From positions 1 through 7,214 of the forward strand of contig BNUC01000166.1 of the NCBI GenBank assembly GCA_025997075.1: a DNA stretch of 7,214 bases, written 5' to 3'. Below the pieces are notes generated by a model. That model worked only from the letters and a program-made list of their open reading frames with translations, did not search any database and was not told the origin of the DNA. Shown here one piece after another: positions 5,154 through 7,214 of the stretch. Numbering within the stretch: position 1 is the first letter of the stretch; each line of letters begins with the position of its first letter. The DNA is from Betaproteobacteria bacterium. Lineage in GTDB: Bacteria; Pseudomonadota; Gammaproteobacteria; Burkholderiales; Rhodocyclaceae. Position numbers and translations under genes: made by a program.

Positions 5154-6173
5154 ATGCCCTATTCCGAAGAATACCTTGACCGCCGCCGCAAGGTCAGCAA
5201 AGCCGCCCAGAATCTTGCGGGAATCTCCGCGGGCATCACGGTGGATGGAAGTCTCAACGATGCGGAAATCCACTATCTGAAAACCTGGCTGCTCGAACAT
5301 CGGGCGGTCATGAATGAATGGCCGATCAATCAGTTAGCCCGGCGCATGGAAAAGGTCTTGCGGGATAACACGATCACGGAAGAATCCCGCGCTGACCTGC
5401 TCTCGTTCCTGCAATCTTTTTCAGGCAACTATTATTTGGAAACTGGCGCGGCCGCGCCGGAAGCGGCTTTTACCGGCATCCCCTTCGATGACGATAAACC
5501 CATTGTCTTTGTGCTGGGAGAAAAGAAAAAGCCCTGCTGCTATTGTTTGACCGGGAAATTCGCTTACGGCAACCGGAAAAAATGTGAACAGGCGGTGATC
5601 GACCTGGGCGGGCGCATCGTCCCCAAGGACATATCGCTTGAGGTGGACTATCTGGTGGTGGGGTCGGCAGGCGTGACTTCGAGCTGGAAAAATGAAACTT
5701 ACGGCCGAAAAATCGAAAAGGCGATCGAATATCGGGAAGCCTCGAATCTGCGCCGTGAGGCCCGCGCGCGCGAGAATTTGAAACAGGTCGAGCGTTTGAA
5801 ACCTTTGATCATTTCCGAGGAAGCCTGGGTCAAAGCCATCCAGAGTCGCACGGAAAGGCCACAGAACATCGATGATCCCGTAGCGTATTTTTCCGCTTGG
5901 CGCTACGCCATCACCCCACATCATTACGGAATTTTTGGCTTTGAAATCGATCCGGAAACCTCCTGCTGGCTGGCGCCTGACCCTCTGAAGCTCGATATTC
6001 AGGAAGGCTATATTTTTTATCGGCGCGGTTCAAACGACACGGAGTACATGCAAATCGCGTCGATTGAAGACGACATACTGAATGTCCAGTTTGGCGTCAC
6101 CGGTCAGCCCGCGCAACGTATCGAACCGATGACGCGGACGCTTTTACGACTTCGCCTGGAAACAGGGCAGTAG
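5154..6173 (+). CDS. TerB-like plus BRCT domain protein
   Basis: This 339-residue protein has three parts. Residues 15-92 form a helical module of the TerB-like kind, with an ITVDGSLNDAE acidic turn and a second LRDNTITEESRADLLSFL repeat, a two-fold helical pattern. Residues 126-230 are a BRCT domain: YCLTGKFAYGNRKKCEQAVI, GGRIVPKDISLEVDYLVVGS, a SSWKNETYGRKIEKAIEYRE helix and the closing LIISEEAWVKAI. BRCT domains bind DNA ends or phosphopeptides and occur in NAD-dependent ligases and some DnaQ-like proteins. Residues 240-339 form a mixed alpha/beta part I do not recognise. GGAAG lies 7 nt before the ATG. It lies 39 bp after the XRE gene and is probably co-transcribed. A role in DNA repair or replication of the phage is plausible but unproven. 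Confidence 0.8.
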   Translation: MPYSEEYLDRRRKVSKAAQNLAGISAGITVDGSLNDAEIHYLKTWLLEHRAVMNEWPINQLARRMEKVLRDNTITEESRADLLSFLQSFSGNYYLETGAAAPEAAFTGIPFDDDKPIVFVLGEKKKPCCYCLTGKFAYGNRKKCEQAVIDLGGRIVPKDISLEVDYLVVGSAGVTSSWKNETYGRKIEKAIEYREASNLRREARARENLKQVERLKPLIISEEAWVKAIQSRTERPQNIDDPVAYFSAWRYAITPHHYGIFGFEIDPETSCWLAPDPLKLDIQEGYIFYRRGSNDTEYMQIASIEDDILNVQFGVTGQPAQRIEPMTRTLLRLRLETGQ

Positions 6174-6222
6174 CGTGATTTCGGAAGAGGAATTCAAGGC
6201 TCGGGTGTAACCGGGAAACAAA

Positions 6223-6465
6223 ATGAAACGGATGCTTTTCCTTCTCCCGATCTTCCTCTTCCTCAGCCTCCCGGCCTTCGCCAACGGACGCCAACCCTGC
6301 GACCGGGGTGCGGGCGGCGTTTCGCATTGTTCCGGCACGAAATTCGTTTGTAATAACGGAAAAATCAGCGGCTCGAAACGGACATGTGATCCGAGTGTTT
6401 ACGGAACAGGCGAGAAAGCCGCGAAAAAGAAGGTGGGAAAGCCTTTACTGCCTGATTCCAAGTAG
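6223..6465 (+). CDS. Small secreted cysteine-containing protein
   Basis: The 80-residue product starts with a classical signal peptide: MKRM, a hydrophobic core LFLLPIFLFLSLP, and a likely cleavage site AFA-NG after residue 20. The mature part of about 60 residues has four cysteines (26, 36, 43, 55) in a compact pattern with GGVSHCSGTKFVCNNGKISG, suggesting two disulfides in the periplasm or outside the cell, and ends in a Lys-rich tail. I recall similar short periplasmic proteins in proteobacteria but know no function. The Shine-Dalgarno is weak. It lies 49 bp after the BRCT gene and ends inside a palindrome shared with gpD. Its position in a phage regulatory region makes it a candidate moron (cargo) gene rather than a core phage gene. 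Confidence 0.72.
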   Translation: MKRMLFLLPIFLFLSLPAFANGRQPCDRGAGGVSHCSGTKFVCNNGKISGSKRTCDPSVYGTGEKAAKKKVGKPLLPDSK

Positions 6466-6490
6466 GTGCGAAAAATATTTTCGCACCTAC
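6462..6490. terminator. Palindrome between convergent genes, possible two-way terminator
   Basis: GTAGGTGCGAAAA (6462-6474) and its exact complement (6478-6490) form a 13-bp stem with a 3-nt loop (ATA). The left arm carries the TAG of the secreted protein gene and the right arm carries the TAG of gpD. Stem-internal A/T runs exist, but no T-tract follows the stem, so rho-independent termination is possible in outline only. Confidence 0.55.
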
Positions 6491-7149
6491 ATCACATCCT
6501 CACCTGTGTTCGCTCCTCCGCCCGCCCCCTCCTCAAACAGCCGCAGCTCCATCTCCACCTCGCTCACATAACCGCTGTTCGAGAGCCGGTGCGTGACCCG
6601 GGTGATCAGCCAGTCCGAGCCGTCGATTTCCGGTTTCCAGCCGATCACGTTGGCCGGAAGTTCCGGGATCAGTTCCGGGCGGCCGTGGGCGAGCGAGAGG
6701 GTGAAGGTGGCGACGCCGCGGGCGATTTTATCGAGCGCCGATTGCGCGGCTTTGTGGGCGTCGTCCTTGTTCGGGAAGGTATGGCGCAGGGTTTTTATCG
6801 TGTCGGGCATGTCGGTCACGCTTTTGTTCGCGGTTTTGTTCCTGCGCCATTCCGTTTCCGAGATACGCACGATCACCTCGCCTTTTTCGCGCCGCGCCGT
6901 GTCGTAGTAGCAGGCTTTGACCTGGCCCGAATGCTCCCGGTCGGCGAAGTTGAAGCGGTGCGAATCGCCATCGCCGCGGCGGAGGGTGACGCCGCCGAGC
7001 GGCTGCCCCATCACCGATTGCCCCGTGCCGATTTTGTAGAACAGCAGCCTGCCGGATTTGACGGTCGCCAGCGCGTCGAAGCGTTGCGACAGCCGGGTTA
7101 AAAAGCTGGCGTCGGATTCGCCGGTCTGGTCGATGTGCGCGACCGTCAA
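6487..7149 (-). CDS. Phage late control protein gpD (baseplate hub), 5' part disturbed
   Basis: The 220 residues visible match the C-terminal half of P2 gpD-type proteins: LTVAHIDQTGESDASFLTRL, then SQRFDALATVKSGRLLFYKI, VTLRRGDGDSHRFNFADRE, and closing GWKPEIDGSDWLITRVTHRL with a SEVEMELRL strand. gpD forms the hub of the tail baseplate (a gp27-like fold) and is a late structural gene. P2 gpD is 387 residues, so the N-terminal 40 percent or so is missing. The TTG at 7149 is only a formal start. The frame stays open to 7167 and then meets a TGA at 7170-7168 formed by a duplicated segment. The gene is therefore either broken at its 5' end or misassembled there. It converges on the secreted protein gene. 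Confidence 0.85.
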   Translation of the reverse strand: MTVAHIDQTGESDASFLTRLSQRFDALATVKSGRLLFYKIGTGQSVMGQPLGGVTLRRGDGDSHRFNFADREHSGQVKACYYDTARREKGEVIVRISETEWRRNKTANKSVTDMPDTIKTLRHTFPNKDDAHKAAQSALDKIARGVATFTLSLAHGRPELIPELPANVIGWKPEIDGSDWLITRVTHRLSNSGYVSEVEMELRLFEEGAGGGANTGEDVM

Positions 7150-7214
7150 ATCCGGCAGGCTGCCCCATCACCGATTGCCCCGTGCCGATTTTGTAGAACA
7201 GCAGCCTGCCGGAT
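7001..7214. repeat. 57-bp direct duplication plus 25-bp inverted repeat in gpD
   Basis: Bases 7001-7057 are repeated without change at 7158-7214, ending exactly at the window edge, so the copy may be longer. In addition, 7139-7163 is the exact reverse complement of 7044-7068. The two structures overlap at 7158-7163. The duplicated piece is internal gpD coding sequence and breaks the gpD frame upstream of 7168. Confidence 0.9.

Noticed and set aside
6175..6210. Short GTG-initiated frame of 11 codons between the BRCT and secreted protein genes
   Set aside because: Too short to support, without a convincing ribosome binding site; it may be a remnant but nothing shows it.
7044..7163. Invertible segment or diversity-generating cassette in gpD
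   Set aside because: gpD is not a receptor-binding protein, no recombinase or reverse transcriptase is visible, and the exact copies at the edge are better explained by misassembly or a template switch.

Overview
The window looks like the regulatory and replication part of a P2-like (Myoviridae-type) temperate phage or its remnant, integrated in a moderately GC-rich proteobacterium, most likely beta- or gamma-proteobacterial. The basis is protein family content: a late-control gpD (baseplate hub) gene, an Ogr/Delta zinc-finger late activator, a Toprim/AAA primase-helicase, an ASCH-domain protein, a ribbon-helix-helix protein and a divergently transcribed XRE repressor. The host assignment is inference and no species can be named.

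Layout, left to right. 1-145: the 3' end of an insertion-sequence transposase gene (IS1-like by recall), whose insertion seems to have cut off the 3' end of the neighbouring primase gene. 4700 down to 135, minus strand: a seven-gene operon in the order RHH protein, two small unknown proteins, a third unknown, ASCH protein, Ogr/Delta protein, primase-helicase. It reads from a near-consensus sigma-70 promoter (TTGACA-17-AATAAT, 4763-4735), with 10-bp direct repeats over the start region that look like an operator. 4788-6465, plus strand: the XRE repressor, a TerB-like/BRCT protein and a small secreted cysteine protein. 6462-6490: a 13-bp-stem palindrome holding the stop codons of two convergent genes. 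6487 to the right edge, minus strand: the C-terminal part of gpD, whose 5' end runs into a 57-bp duplication and a 25-bp inverted repeat.

The striking non-genic feature is a set of at least six related composite repeats in the minus-strand operon. Each is built from arrays of 7-bp units (AGARGAC or GGGATCA type), usually arranged as inverted arms around a GC-rich palindromic core. Four sit inside the 3' ends of operon genes, are open in the coding direction, and end just before the next gene's start signal, so the upstream proteins carry low-complexity repeat-encoded tails. A fifth forms the Ogr/Delta tail plus the gap to the primase. A sixth, one-armed element is inserted in frame inside the primase, just before the Toprim motif. 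In this sense the operon has been colonised by repeats without losing its reading frames or its tight gene spacing.

How the parts may work together (inference): the XRE protein and/or the RHH protein would control the divergent 4700-4788 region and so the early operon; the primase-helicase would drive replication; Ogr/Delta would then activate late genes such as gpD. The truncated primase and the disturbed gpD 5' end suggest a decaying prophage, or in the case of gpD an assembly artefact at the edge. No tRNA, rRNA or CRISPR array was seen. No stretch longer than 300 bases lacks a gene.
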